From: Zygnema cylindricum
Lineage: Eukaryota > Streptophyta > Zygnematophyceae > Zygnematales > Zygnemataceae
Direction of reading: 5' to 3'
DNA length: 64,000 nt
NCBI GenBank assembly: GCA_037447655.1
Contig: JBBHKE010001372.1
Location: 62,001-126,000, forward strand
The notes under the pieces are model-generated. The model did not search any database, had not been told where the DNA came from, and saw only the letters and a list, made by a program, of their open reading frames with translations. Positions 46,401 through 61,400 of the stretch are shown here, piece by piece. The position numbers were made by a program, and so were the translations under genes. Position 1 is the first letter of the stretch. The number at the start of each line of letters is the position of its first letter.

Positions 46401-49400
46401 AGGAGAAATTGGAGGAACTCCTTTTCAATGAAAAACTGGAAAGAAAGTAGAGGCACAAGGACATTCGTCGAAAAAACATGTATGTGCATTTGGTGATATG
46501 ACAAGGAGTATGTTGAGTGATAAGTGAATAGGTATGCAGTTTTGGGCAAAAGCAATGAATTACTCAAAATTTATCAAGAATAGAATTTTAGCCTCAGCAA
46601 ATAAAGAGGAAACCTCATATGAAAGATGGACGGGCAAAAAACCAAATGTGTCTAGTTTAAAAGCATTTGGAAGTCAGATTTTGAGTTGAGATTCAGACAA
46701 AACAAAGTGGAAATAGGAAAGAAGAGGAAAACTTGGATATCTGGTAGGATATGATGAAAATACAAAGGCATAGAGTGTGTTTGACTTAAAGAAAAAATAT
46801 GTAAATCTAGCTAAACATATTGTGGTGATGGATGAAGAGAAGTCAATAAATCCATTTAAATACATAAATTATGTCAAAGTTCGAATTGTTTCTAATTTGG
46901 ATTGTAACTCCATAATTGAAATGAGTGAGAAAGAAAACAAAAAAGTAGCAAAAAGAAGTAGCGAAATCCGCAGGTATTACAAAAGAAGGAAAGATGGAGA
47001 ATGAATTGTAAACTCCACTTGAGACCGAAACTGAGACCGACAAGAGGGGAGAATCTGAAGATGAACTTGAGTGTGTAATGAGGGGAGTTGAAGTGCTGTC
47101 TAAAAGAAACCCGAGATGCCTTCAATACCTGCATCAGAATTTGAAGGAGGAAGGCGAAGCAACAAATGAATCCAGATAAACAGTAATCTAACAAAATTGT
47201 CTCACCATGAGGAACCTAAGACTCACTCAAAAGCCATAAATAGCTTGGAAAGAGAGAGATGAACCACTGCTATCAATGAAGTAATGAGTTCAATCATGGA
47301 ACTTAACACCTGGGAACTAGTATTTGATAGATAATCAATTGGATACAAATGGGTTTGAACCCATACAACCTTATAGAAAGATACGAGGCTAGGCTTGTAG
47401 CAAAGAGTTATACACAAAATGAGGGAATAGACATGAGGAAACATTTGCTCGGGTTATAAAGTTTCCCTCAGTCAATTTCTCTTAAGCTTAGCCGCAGCGG
47501 AAGACATGGATATTCATCAGATGGATATCAAAACAACTTTCCTCCATGGTGAACTAGAAGAAGAAATATTCATGAAACAACTTGAGGAGTTTGTGGAGAA
47601 AGGGGGGGAAAGCAAAGTATGCAGGTTTATTAAGTCTCTTTATGGACTCAAGCAAAGCTACGAGACTATGGAACGTAAAACTGGTCGAGTTCCTCACCAG
47701 TTTGGGCTACATCCGAATCAGCTTAGATCACTCCATTTACCTCTTTGAGGACGAAAATAGGATGACATTCATTGCAATCGATGTATATTTGTTAAATCTG
47801 AGCAAGTCCCTTGATAAAATTAATCAGCTGAAAAGGATCTTAAGCAGCAAGTTTGACTTGAAGGATGTAGGAGAGGCTATATACATTCTCAGATTATATA
47901 TTGAAAGGGATAGAGGATCTTAAGCAGCAGGTTTGACTTGAAATATGTAGGAGAGGCTATATACATTCTCGAAATATAAATTGAAAGGGATAGATACAGA
48001 AAGTTGATCACACTAACTCAAAAGGAAGCAATAGATGATATGTTTAAAAAAATTCCAAATGGACAAAGCAAGTAGGTGTACGACACCCATGGAGTTGAAA
48101 AAAGTCCGTGAAGGAAATGCTAAAGGAAGAGTCATAATTCTAGACAATCAGATAAGTCCTTAAAAACAAGAATTTATGAAGAATATCACATATAGATAGA
48201 TTTTAGGAAGTCTTATTTATTTTATGAACTATACCCGGCCGGATATTGCAGTAGTCCTCAGTAGAAGTCTGAATAATCCCAGGAAAAATGATTAGGAGGT
48301 AGCCAAAAGGGTGATAAGAAATCTTGTGGGAGTAAGGGAATTATGGCTAAATCTGGGTGGGGATTATATTGACATCACTACTTGTAGTGATGCCAGTTAT
48401 AGGGATGTGCCATTGAGAAGGTCAACGTCTAATTGCGTGTTGCAAATTGTTTCGGGAGCTTGTTGTTTGAGCAGTAAGCAGTTGAAGGTTAATGCTCATA
48501 CCACAATGGAGACTGAGTACATGGCCTCATGTGCAAGTGTGAAAGAATTAATGTGGGTGAAACATTTATTGGAAGTACTTAGATTCATGAAAAAGAGAGT
48601 GCAAAATATCTTAAAAATAATTTGGCAACAATAGCATTTATAACCCATCCAAAGCACCATTTGAAAGCAAAACACATGGATATCAAATGTAGCTTTGTGA
48701 GGGAAAAGGTGAAAAACGAAATTATAAAACTTTTCTATAGACCAGATGGGCAAATGATTGCAGACATGATGACTAAGTCTGCCCCATCTCCCAAACTAGT
48801 TTGTTGTAGAGAAGGTTGTGGTCTGAAAGGGAAGGGAAGCTAAAAGTTAAAAGGAGTGTTGAAAAGGGTAATTAGTATCTTTCCTTCTCTCCTAAGTTGC
48901 TTGGTCTCCAACTTTGGCAGAGTAGAGAGAAAGCAGACAGGCAGAATAGAGAGAAAACAGACAGCCATGGCTGCCTAAGTCCTCATTTTGGAAGGAGGAA
49001 GCGAGAAATGTCTCTCTTACCAAAAATATAAAATAGACCTAGATTTGAACCCAAGGGGTATACTGTCCTAGATTTGAACCTAAGTTCTACGCTGTCCAGA
49101 TTAGTCGTCTGCTCCATCCTAAAATTCTTAAGAGAATCATTAAGGTATAGGGTACGATAATGTAATAAAGATTTTTGTGTTTGCTAATATTACGTTGACA
49201 TGGATATTCATTGGACATATTGTAGTAGTGACCTACCTAGCATACGAAGAACTTTCACCCATATGGTAATATTTATGATGTAAATCTGTGTCTTATCCCC
49301 CTAAACCAGGCCAATATTTCCCATTACATTGAAAACCTTTGAAGGAACTAGCACCTCTTGGCGTGTCTTTGTAACTATTAAAACCTAACAACAATTTCAT

Positions 49401-52400
49401 TAATTTTTGACCCTAAAAAGTCAATTAAAGCTTTTTTACGACAAGCATTTGGTTCCACTAAAAACGAGTGAAAAGCCATTTGATAATAATGCTTTCAAAA
49501 ATAATTTGCGTAATATCTGTGAACACATAGTTTTTACATATTCAAGTGAATAAGCTCGTTGTAAACGTAGTGTACGTTATTGGTACCTACAATGACCAAT
49601 GACGATACATCCACTTTAATGACCGTTGTTGACTTGCGTTCACAAAATACAAACTTTTCCTCGAGATTGAAGTGGCATTAACATACCAGTTAAACAAGAC
49701 TAGACAATTTTTTGCTGTTCTCAGCAGGAAACTAGTTGTCGTGAGTGTTTTTTTTAGCATATCTTGAAAAAGAGATCATTACCTTGTAAGAAATTGACAA
49801 GTAAATCCAAATAAATGAGAAATTTACAAATTGACACCTTTCAATAATAAGTTGCCGTACTTATAACTTAGCATACGAACAACAAGATATCTCATAATTT
49901 TCCAAACGTGATTTTAGATGTAAAAAACTGAAAATCAGTCAATAACACTGATATTGAGCAATAAATGTGACAGAAATAGTGTAAGAAAAATCATTCTAAC
50001 TATCGTCAGGTGTCTAACTTGAGGTCATTAATATTGACCCTCTCCACAATTCGTTGGTGTGCAGTATCAAACGACCACAAACACTTTAAAGCCAACGGCA
50101 CATAAATACTATGTATTTACATTTATGACCAATAGTGGGTGGAAGTTTCAAAGTAACATAGCATACACACTTATATATGTACCAGTCTTAGTTAAAATAT
50201 TTTGTCAAATCAAAATACAACATTGATACACACAGCACTGTACAACTGTACATATAAAAAGATTGAATAGAAATTCCAACAAATATATCATTGTAAGTAG
50301 TTTTCACGCCCAATGGTCAACATATTTTTTATCAAGTTCTAATCAATTTTGGCAAAGTACGTAGAGACGCTAGGGCCACCGACCAAACCATTGGAAGTAC
50401 TAAATGTCAACAAAATTTCCCAACTAATTCTATGTGAATATTATTGTGATGCAAGTAGTCAGCTGCTACAAACGTTGTAGAAACTAAACTAAATGTCGTT
50501 GAGCAAGTCACATGGTCCCATGACAGATCCACTTGTAAAATTAACGCGTTATATTTTTTTTAAGAAACATACCTCTCTTGCTCAATTAGGTTCGCACCCA
50601 TAGAGACCAACTAGGAGATCAATTACCGGGTGAAAGACTGTGATTCACAAATTAGGTGTTTTTCTAAGGGACGTACATCTCCTGATCAACTTATGGCTGC
50701 ACTTTGAGAAGCCAACTAATCGACAGTTTCATTTAGTCATTGAAAGTTCTACCTAAATAGGTATTTGTGCTTTTGAAAACTTTATCCTGTCTTGCACTCT
50801 CAAAGGCTTCCATACTTGAGGGAACATATCCATATGCCAACAGCCTCGTTATACAAGGCTTTCGTTAGTCCTTCGACCTTTTAGATTGTTTCAAATCCTA
50901 GCGAAGTTGATACAGCAGTAGATTTGTTAAGCTCACTTAAAAAGACATTTGAAATGATGGAGAACTTTTAGTTGAGTGAAATTGAATTTAAAGTTTTTTG
51001 AGCATTTCTATAAAAATTACCATTTGTCTTTCATACTCAAATAAAGTTCCTGTTTTTCATCTTCAATTGTTGTTCAGTTTGAAACACTGGGGTGTGTAGG
51101 GAGATTGTGGGAAATAAATTTATAGGGGAGCTTCCACGACTCTATAAATCAATAAATCTCATAGACGTGTAAGTGACAAACTTGAATAACGTTAAATTTT
51201 TTGATGCATCAACTACAACTTCTTACATCTATTAAACATTTGACGTGGCTCATTCAGTCCAAACTGATATTGGACATGAAAAAGCACTAGTTTGTCCTTC
51301 AACGAAATTACTCTACCAGACTGACATTTTTTTTTGAACGCCTATGTGAATTGCAAGATTTTATCCTGGGGATGTGTCAAAATTCATGACAATGCCTAAG
51401 AATTTAATCTAAGTACCATACTCAGGTTATAAAGTAGAATGCCCTTTGCTCATGCCTGAAGTAATTTCAACTTTGCTTTATGGTCCCTAAATTACCCAAA
51501 TGCTTCGTTTCTTGTTGAATTGACATGGTGCAAAAAGGAAAGGTTATGTGGCTGCAAATTCATGGACTTTTTGAAGTTCACTTCCTTGGACCAATTTTTC
51601 ACTCTAGCAAATATTTCTGAGGCTGAATGTAGTTCTATTGTGATGACCAGTTAGCGCATGTATACGTAATTTCTAATCAATCCCTTCTTGGTGATACTGG
51701 TTGTTAGTTAAATAAAGATCAAACCCCTCTTGTGGCATTGAAGTACTCCACAATCTTGATGATATTTTATATATGTTACTTTTTTATTCTTATCTTTCTT
51801 ACGTTATTTTTAATTAAAAAACCTTCTAAAATCAGGTACTTGCTTGGAGGTGGTTGTCTACAATTGGGAGAGTAAAATCTAAGTATGGTTGGGAGGTTGT
51901 CATGGGGAATGGTCTTAACCGTGTCGCACATTTTATGTGTCAGTATGACATGGCGGCATGGCAGCAGCAGACTGTATAGTGGGATGTTGAAAAAGGTTAA
52001 GTTCTGGATGATTGCGGATGTAAGTTTAGTCGCACAGTGTGTGTATGATAGGTTGTGGTTTTTGTGGTAGTCCATACAAGGTTTTGGCAAGAAGTATATC
52101 ACTTCTGTTCTACAGTTTGCTGTATGGAGAAGATTATGTGAACAAGGGCTTTCGAGTGATTATAACTGCAGTGTCCCACGTAGTAGTAGCCATTGTTGTT
52201 CTGAGACAGCCGGTGATGAGGTAGAAGCTGTAGCCATCTCAAAACTATACGCAGAGGCACTTAAGAAATATAGCTTCAAACAACTTTGCAACACTCTCAA
52301 ATGCTTTCAAAACTACATGAATAGTTCAAACTCCACAGAAGTGCAAAGTACCGCGTGTGCAGACAACTAACAGTGTTTCATGCAAAACGTGCCAATAAAC

Positions 52401-55400
52401 CCAAAGATATCAACCTGACAATACCATTGAAAATGCACAAGTGTGCCCTTGAAACCTTATGAAAGGAATAACCAAGTCCTAGGTTTTATACAAGTAGCCT
52501 ATACTACTTTTTGTCCAACCGATCAGAACACTGTGGGATACAGGAGAGTAGTGTACTAAAGTACACCTGACAAAATAATTTATTTGTAACTGAACCTTAA
52601 TGTTTTCTAACTATACGCTTTACTGTTCCGCTTACGTGGACCAACCCCGTTTATCTACTAAAGAATAAAGCTTTCTGTACACACTATTAATTTAATGATG
52701 TAAATCCAAATTTCCTGTTCAAGAGTTTTCACTGATAAAGGTCAAAGTTGCCGAGATACTCTGGTCCACCTGCGGATTCTGTTATGGTACGTGTCAACGA
52801 TGATTGGATTATCAACTCCGATGCTCTCAATTATATGTGCATGATGGAAAATTGTTTCCCAAAGCTAAAAAAAATTCAAATAAATAGAATCTTTTGTGAC
52901 ATTAGGATTGTTGCTACTACTTAGATAATCAATAAGAAATATTGAAAGTTTTAGTTAGTGGACAAAACAGGCTCATGTAGCGAATGTTTTGTGCGTTCTC
53001 ACCATACAAAAGAAATTGTTATTTAAAGGTTTAATGGTCATGTATAAGGACTAAAGGGTTCACATCTTAAAAGGAAAAACAGTTGTAATCGAAGGATGTA
53101 AGATCATAGATAATGCATTTTAGTGTCTTCCAAAAAGACGATATAGACCTTCGTTATTGTAGGCTAGGTCGTTGTCGTATAGGGGGCATTAAAAATATTA
53201 TTTATGACCACATGGTGAAGAGAACTAGCCCGAAATAGACCATGGCAGCAATGTATGTAGTGGATGTGCACTCGAGTCCCATAAATTGCATTTTGACAAA
53301 GAGGATGCTAGTAGAGCCTAGGTCATTCATACGGATCATCAAGGACCTGCAAGATGAAATCCACATAAGATGGAATCTATTACTGATACCTAGAGATGAT
53401 TGGAGTCGCTACAATTTTGTGTACTTTTTGGAGCACAAGTGTGACACGATCAAATTTTTGAAGGTGTTTAAAACATTAGTGTAAAACCGTCATGAGATGA
53501 TTCAAATTAATAAGACCCGATGGGCGGGAATACGTGTCAACGAATTTAACCATTTTATCAACCAAGAAGAAATACATCATCAATTGACAACGTTGTACAC
53601 GCCTGACAAAATGGCGTGGCTAAGCGCCTACATCGTACATTGGTTGAGTAATCATAAAGCATGATGAAAAGAAAATATCGATACTTCTCATGGGTGGAGG
53701 CATTAAACTAAACTTTCGAACTCCTACGTGGCGATTGCAACATGTTTTGCTCAACTTTGTCTCTATAACTTCCTCAAACTTTATTGCCAACGACTTCTTT
53801 TTTGTGTCTTCTTCAAGGCTTCGACAACAAATTTTTTTGTGTGCTACACCACTTAGTCGAACATGGGGTTTTTGATGGACTAGAGGGACCGTTTGCCCAT
53901 CAACAAGCTAGCCGGTTTTGTTGTTGATGCCGTCCCTATCAGTTGTCTTTGGAAAAAGTTGCTTCCATTTCACGAGGCTCTTCTCTCCGCCTGTGCACTA
54001 CTACCACTTGACGCCCAAAATGAAGTTCTACCTTTTCCATCTCTCATTGCTGAGAACAAATTTCATATCAGAGAAATTAACAACCATTGATGGGGGTGGT
54101 TCATGGTTGCAAGCCACACAAATTTTTTCGACCTTCATTTGATGTCTAACCAGTTTACGGATGCTTTACGTACACATTTGGGTTTGCCTCACCCTCCACT
54201 TATAGGGAGCCCTCAATGTGTTTGCGACCAACCTCTTGATTAAAAATAAATTCATTTACTTCGTTGCTCACATGAAAGGGAACGTAGTGTTCCGTATAAT
54301 TCTGTACGATATGCGATATGCAATTGATACAGTTGGCACCGAAGCAGGGTACATTGTCAAACGAGAGGTTTCTCATATAGGCCCTCAATTTTGAGTTCTT
54401 TGAAGCCCTCAGTTTGAATTGATCTTGCTCCACAGTGTTAGGAGGACCCGTAGTGACGTTGCCATAACGGATCCAGTTGAGACACGTGGCCTCTCGTGCG
54501 GCGCTGCATACGAGGCCCAGCGGCTTATAAGGGAGAGATTACGCTCATCGAGACCTTGTAGGTCAATTTTTCTGATTTGTGGCAGAGGTTTTTGACACTT
54601 TGGACAAGTCCTTAGATGATTTTCTACGCAGTTGTGTGTGAACTACTTTTAATACAGAGGTTCAAGAGATCCTCCACCGAGCCTTTTTTTGCTGCTTGTA
54701 CTGTCAACGTACATTGGTTGCCTTTCAGCATGCGCAAGGCGCAACTCTAATTTGAGGAAGATGACCGAGGGGCCCTCCAAATTTTCCACTAAGAAATCCC
54801 GTCCACATCCACGATCTTCAGGGCTGTGAACCTTAGTTTGTTAGGGTTGTGGGTAGTCATGCTGGCTTGTTTGTTTGTTATATATGCCTTTGCCGATTTT
54901 CTTAGCCTCCTGTAATCGTTAAATGTTTTTTTTTTACCTACTTTTATACCCAGATAGTTTTTCCAATGCAGTTCTGCATTAGTACTTCTATTAAATACAA
55001 CACGCTGCTTAGAAAACATGTGTACACCTTAAGTTCTGGAGGCCCGTGGTTGTTCAAACTCTGGACAAGCAAATAAACAAAGGTTGTTGCATATGTGAAT
55101 CTTATACACCATACGTACGTGTTGGTCAACAATCTAAAGTGGACAAAGCTTGATTCAAATGCGAAACCTTGCATTTTTGTCGATTATGACATTAATGTGA
55201 AGGGGTTAGGTGTTACAATGTTAATTGAAACATGCGTATTAGGATAAGTTGGCAGTCAGAAAGTCAGCAATGATGTGCGTGATATGGTAATTTACGACGA
55301 AGATGAGGAGTGGTGGTATGGAGAATAATCGACAACAATGACAACAAGTCGTTGCAAATCTGAGGATAATGCAGAAAGGACAGAATGGAATCTGATTACA

Positions 55401-58400
55401 TTGTAGAAGATAACGTGGAAGAGGGGATCATGATTCGAAAAGTCCATTCAAGAAAAGTCTTTGAAGACAACAAAATTGAATTGTCTTTTTTTTTGTTGTT
55501 GTTTAACTTCCGGCTTCAAATTCTAATTGACCGCCTAACTTCAAAAATTATTGTAAAAGAACAAATGTTTTTCTTTGGACTAGATTCAGCTTAAAATATA
55601 TATATATATATATATATGTCCAGCGAAAGAATCAGAAAAAATTTATGACCGAACCTTAGACACGTACATCTTCCATATACACAAGTATAAAAGCAATATC
55701 TGATAAGAATTTTTATGGTAAAAGTTCGTCAAAATATGCTCGAAGTTTGTTGCACTACCCGGACTACCACCAGGCCTGTCTGCAAACAATGGGTTGCATT
55801 GTTGTTTATTTGTTTTTTGTTAAATCAAGAATCCTTTTTAATTTTTTTAATCAATGAAACTCAAGGATTTTTCAGCATTGTCAAATGTTTTGATATTCAT
55901 TTTACAACTAAAGTTTAAAAATACCAGTTCTGGGTTTGATCCAATTTAGCCTAGAAAATTAACAATACGAGTTTTTAATAAGCAGGTATATACATTGCTT
56001 AGATAAAGATATTAGTCTCAAGGTGGCGCGTACATAGAAGGCTCTTATGCGCCTAAACTGGTACAAGATCCCCAAAGGAGACAAGTTGGCTACCTAGTGT
56101 AATAATAAATTACTTACAGCATCCAAGACCTAAAGCAGATAGCAGCAGATCCTATTGTTTTTGTTTTAAGTCCCACATACCAAAATTATTGGCAAATAGA
56201 ATATATCGCCTCTATTCCAAAATCTCAGATTCTTACTGGTATTTTGATGGTGACTGTTGCTGGACAGAATGAAACAACAGTAAAAATCCTTTGAAACTGC
56301 TTAATGACAAATAAGGCTATGTTAATAGTTTCCGCTCCTTGAACTGCTGTTTAGAAGTCCAGATAATTGGTGCGTCCTACTAGTTTTACTATAAATCCCA
56401 CAAGTTTGTGGAGTACTTGTGACCCAAATGGGGGAAAAGACAGTCTTCTTAGTATTTTGGCTCCAAGGGCCCAAATAAATCGATAGGTAAGTTAGCCAAT
56501 TTTTAGTGTCAGTCTCTTCAGGCTATTTCACGTGTTTAACATGGATGTTTTAACCCTGCATTGAAAAAAACAATGATATAGAATTGCTATGATTATTTGA
56601 CTTGCTCAAAATTTTGAAGGATGTTTTCTTCTCCCGTCAATATGGTGCAGAAATCTTTCAAGGAACTTTTTCAATGGCAATATTTCCAACCAAACTTTGC
56701 CACCTTCGTGTTCTTCCTTGTACGTACCATGAGTTCTTTTATCATTTCGATTATAACTGCTTCCTCTGTGATACTTGTGTCCATTTCTTTGAATTATTTC
56801 GTAGGGAAGCTCGGATGTTCCAACATATTCGAAGTTTGGTTTGCGCAAAAACGTATGTGTTGCAACATCTTGGATTTTCAGTACTTTTTGTTGATCACTA
56901 AAAGCATAATGAATTGCGCCTGATTTGTTCTATTGTATTTATATAGACATGAATTATCAGAAAAGTAAAACCGATTTCAAAAAACTATATTATTATTTAT
57001 GAATGTGTAGTTATGTAGTTTGAGAAATCATCACGTGTTAATCATACCAACGTAAAGTAGAATGAAGATACTCTATGTAATATGGAACATCGGATAGCAT
57101 GATTGTCTTTAACAAATTCTGAAAGAAAATACTACAGAGGGTCCTTTTGTCCAAGTAAATATTTTTCATTGCATAATATTTGGAAGCGTAACACTATTGT
57201 CAACATCAAAAGTAGTCATAAATTTGTGGTATTTAACTAATCAGCTTCTGGACGAGTGTCTCAAACCATGAACAAAATTACTTAGAATTTGATGTAAAAA
57301 TGTACATAAAGTACGATGCGTCCATAACTTTGTTCCACTTGTTCTTGTTCTTCTACCAAAAGTCAGTAATGTAGGATATTAGGCAAAAGAGTTTCACTTA
57401 AAATAATTCACAAAACATACATCATTACACAGCGGAAGCTCATAAAAGACGAGGAATATTCAGCCAAAAAGAATTATAAGTGTTATTGGGCGAAGCCTCT
57501 TTACATCATCTCTCTTCTCTCTTCTCTCTCTTCTCTATCCTCTTTAAATAATCTCTTACTCCAATATCAAATCCTCTATGATTCAATCATGTGAGATACA
57601 ATTGATAGATTACGATTAATTCGATCGATACTCTGCACATGTACACTGCTGCCTATATATGCTCGCTACTCTGCACTAAGAGACAACAAGATAAGACAAG
57701 CACTAAGAGACAACAAGATAAGACAAGCAGAACTTAGCGTAGCGACAAAGCCTGTCCCTAGCTGATTGTGCACTCTTCAATGAAAGTTCCACAAAGGAAG
57801 GCGCACACGCTTCTTCCTTCAAAACAACAAACTCCAAAATGTTGACTTAAACACGTGTTGCTTCACGAACACACCTGCACGCAAAATGTAACACCTGCGC
57901 ACGTAATAAACAAGTGACGCGAAACGAAATAGTATGTTTCGTTCGCGGACATCAAAAGTACAGTCGCGAAACGACGTCATACTTTTGTATGTTGACGCGA
58001 CAATTCGCGTCAAACAAATTCAAGTTGGAATGACGCTTCGCGAAATGTCGCGAAAACGACAATATCCCAACATCATATCCTCTCCTCTCCTCTCCTCTCT
58101 CCTCTCCAATCCCCTCCTCGACTCGACTCTCCTCTACTCTGCCTAACTCTTCTCCTATCCTGTCTCTCCTCTCCTCTCTCCCCTCTCCTCTCCTCGCCTC
58201 TCCTCTGTTAGGTTCATTGTGAAACGACGTCTCAGTTCTGTTGAGCACCGTAATATAAATATTATTTAGTCAGCGTGTGATTTGTGTGGCGTGTTGTGAT
58301 TCGTTTGATATAGTTTGGTTTTACTTCGTTTGGTTTGTACGACAGACTTTTGCTTAGTACGGCGGTATGTTGATTTCGTACAATACCGCGTACTTTATAT

Positions 58401-61400
58401 TATTTAGGCAGTACTTTGCTGTGATTGGTTCGCGCGCGTACTTTTGTACGTCGCGCGATTCATTTGTTCATTTGTACCTTGCAGTACTTGTTGTTTCGTG
58501 AGAGAGAGTATTTAGGACTTAGGGTATTTTCGCATGTGCTAAAGTTAGAGTTATTTTCTGTCGTTTTCTACCATAACTTAGAAAAAAACGAGAAAATCCG
58601 CAGCCGTACCAAAAAATAGAAATTACCACCGTACAAGTTGCGTTACCGTGAAACTTTATACGTACAGTAGTTTGTCGTCTATCGCGATACAATTTGTCGT
58701 TTAGCGCATTTCGGCCCACTTTCGCGTCCTTTCAACACATGTTCAAACTTTACATCAAATCACCTCGCGAGGTGATTTGAAATAAAGTCCAATAAGGTGA
58801 ACGAATAGGCGGACATTGTCGCACGTGTCTGAAGTTTTTTACAATTTTTGTGCGCGGAATACAAAAAAAAAAACACACTGCACGGTTCCAGCTTGTGCGT
58901 AATGTTTTGCGTGCGCTGATCCGTACAGGGGCCATCTCTCTCAAAAACACGTGTCTTCACACATCCGGCGTATGAAAAATATTGGCCACCTGTCGGCAAG
59001 TGGGAAGACGATAAACGAAACCGCAAATTATGTGCGACAGAGAAAGAAATTTTAGGTTTTTGACACGTCGACAATATGGCGTACAGACGTTACGAAGTCA
59101 CAAACATTGTACAGCGTGTAGAGAAACGCCTCAAATTGAAGGCAAGTGGAAGTTTCGCCTCATTTTATGAACTACATCTGTCACAATTCTTCATACACGT
59201 CTACGTAAGTCACGTTTTTAAGTGACAAGTTATTGGCGTTTACATCCGAATGCTCTGAAATCTGTACGGAGAATCCCTTTACACTGCAGCAGAACCTTGT
59301 GTGGCCATAATCCTTGTGGTATCAAACTAGTCAAGCTCTAAACACCCTTTTTTAACCGCGAATAAAATTGAAAATAATCCAGCATAAAAGATCACTAGCT
59401 TCAATCTCGGTATTAACTTGTCAGCAGACGAGAATCTTAAACCAAAATGGTTGGAAAGAATTTAATCACCAAATCTAAGAATTTAATGCAAGAAATCACC
59501 ACATTTTTGCATCCAATTGTAAAATAGCTTTAGGTAACCAGAAGTGTTAAAACTCGCTCGAAGTCAAAAAAAAAAAAAATCTAAAAAAGAGGAAGTTAAG
59601 TCACTATATTTCAACACTCCTTACTATGACTTTAAGTCACCAAGTAAAAACAAAATGAAAAAGGACATTCAAACATGCATCACTTTTCATGGCATTTCAC
59701 GTGTATGTGCCTTGCGTTTTCTCCAAGTTGATGGCTGTACACGGTTATTTGATGCACATTGTAGTTTTGCATTCTCAAAATTTGTCAATGGGAACTCTCT
59801 CATGCAGTTCCTTGTTTATTTTTTCTGGTTATATTTGGTTTCCGTGTCATCTGTAACTCCTCCTTGCTTTGCCTGTATTATTCTATCTGTCGATGTTCCT
59901 CTACACTTGGTGTTTGTCGTAGGTTTTCAAATTCCGTAGTCCAATCCTCTTTTTGGACAACTGTTGACAATGTTACAAGTGCGCTGTGTTCTATGGCTCC
60001 TAATGGTTACAGTAATGTATGCCTGTTTTTGTGGACTCCATATGCCTGTGCTTCACATTATCGAAGATGATAGACAATATTATAAGACCACCATAAAAGT
60101 ACATGCTCTATTTTTCGGAGCAACGGAGATGGAGTCTAAGAAAAAAAATATCCATTACACTTTAGTCAGTTTACACCTGTTTGTGTCTGTTCAGTGACAA
60201 TCTTTGCAATCTAAAGTGTATATGATCTACCTTCTGTGTTTGGTTGGAACTTTGGATATAATGGATTTGGTAGTCTTTATGTATGTGGCATATTTTTTCT
60301 GTCTAGGAAATAATGGAAACAAAGAACGGCGAAGTAGTTTTCGATCATTTAAATTATAGTTGACAAATACAGCTGCAAAGGACCTCAAAGACCTTACAAC
60401 GTATAAAATAAGTTCAAAATAGACCCTATAGCAACTTTTGCAATAACTTCGATGGGACGCATGAGAAGAATTAAACCACCCTAATACTGTTCGGGACATA
60501 ATGTAGTATTGTTGTTGTTATAGCACATAACCTCACTATAGTGTCCACGTGTAGGTATTGGATTATACTTTGGAAAACCGTAAAAAACAGACTTTGCCCT
60601 TAAAGTGCTTTGTTTTTATGTCATCCGGCATAAAAACGTGTGGAATATTCACTGATGTTGTCTGTTGAATCCATATTTACCTTTATTTTTAAACTCGGAA
60701 TTTTATGGCCCTGATCAGAACCTACTTATATCTTAAAATGCTAAAAAAATGTAAGAGAAACATAAACTTCCGTGGCAACCTTATTTCTCCAAAATATATA
60801 ATCTCGATAATACTTCTTCATTGTTAGTATTTTTTTGTTTGACAACTACTCTCATATATTGACCTCGCCCAAACGCAGATTTTTCCTCGAGTTTTTTTCT
60901 CTAGTATGACAATGCCCATTTTCTGGGACATTTAGTGATGTGAATTTGAAAAATTGTTTGTTCAGTTTCCAAGAAATATCTGAAAATTTGTGACAAACGT
61001 ATCTGATTGCCTTTTATCACCTCACCACAGTTTGGTTTCCCCATAAATTGGGGCGAACTTGAACACGTTGGGAAACGGACCTGTTTGGGTTGTGAACCTA
61101 AAAATAGGTTAAAAACGTCCAGCTTCACTGTTAAATTAGCCCATGAGACCCATGAGATTGAAGCTCACTGCACAATGTGCACCATCAAAAGGTTCTACAG
61201 TAATTAGAAGGTTACGTGATTTTTCAGTTTTATATTATTTCACTTTATTATAGGACTGTATCATTACACTTGATAAAGCAAAATGCTCCATATTCTAATT
61301 TTTGAAGGTCACAAAGATTCACCTCTTGTTTGACATGTTGTATTGGAAGGCATGTTGTTTGAGATTAATCACTCTGATTTTGTGCTGGATCTTGCGTTAT

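Larger units (their letters stand above)
45316..49185 (+). mobile_element. Degenerate copia element F in intron 4 of the LRR gene
   Basis: It lies in the same orientation as the host gene. LTRs start TGTTGAAAAGGGTAA at 45316 and 48858 and can be followed for ~280 and ~330 bp. Internal order is gag remnants, protease, integrase end, RT, RNase H, all with stops and shifts. The integrase core is absent. A tandem duplication repeats part of gag (offset 344 bp) and another part of RT (offset 80 bp). LTR right ends and target duplication could not be fixed. Confidence 0.75.

Noticed and set aside
49722-49740. A 16-nt microexon between a strong acceptor (ttttttgctgttctcag) and GTGAGT
   Set aside because: It would change the reading phase between LRR exons 4 and 5, which already join in phase.
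50770-50870. LRR-like peptide LALSKASILEGTYP
   Set aside because: Glycine spacing is off by one, there is no suitable donor, and the frame ends in a stop.
53900-53950. LPINKLAGFVVDAVP resembling an LRR
   Set aside because: It belongs to the helical region of a retroelement C-terminal fragment and has no exon boundaries.
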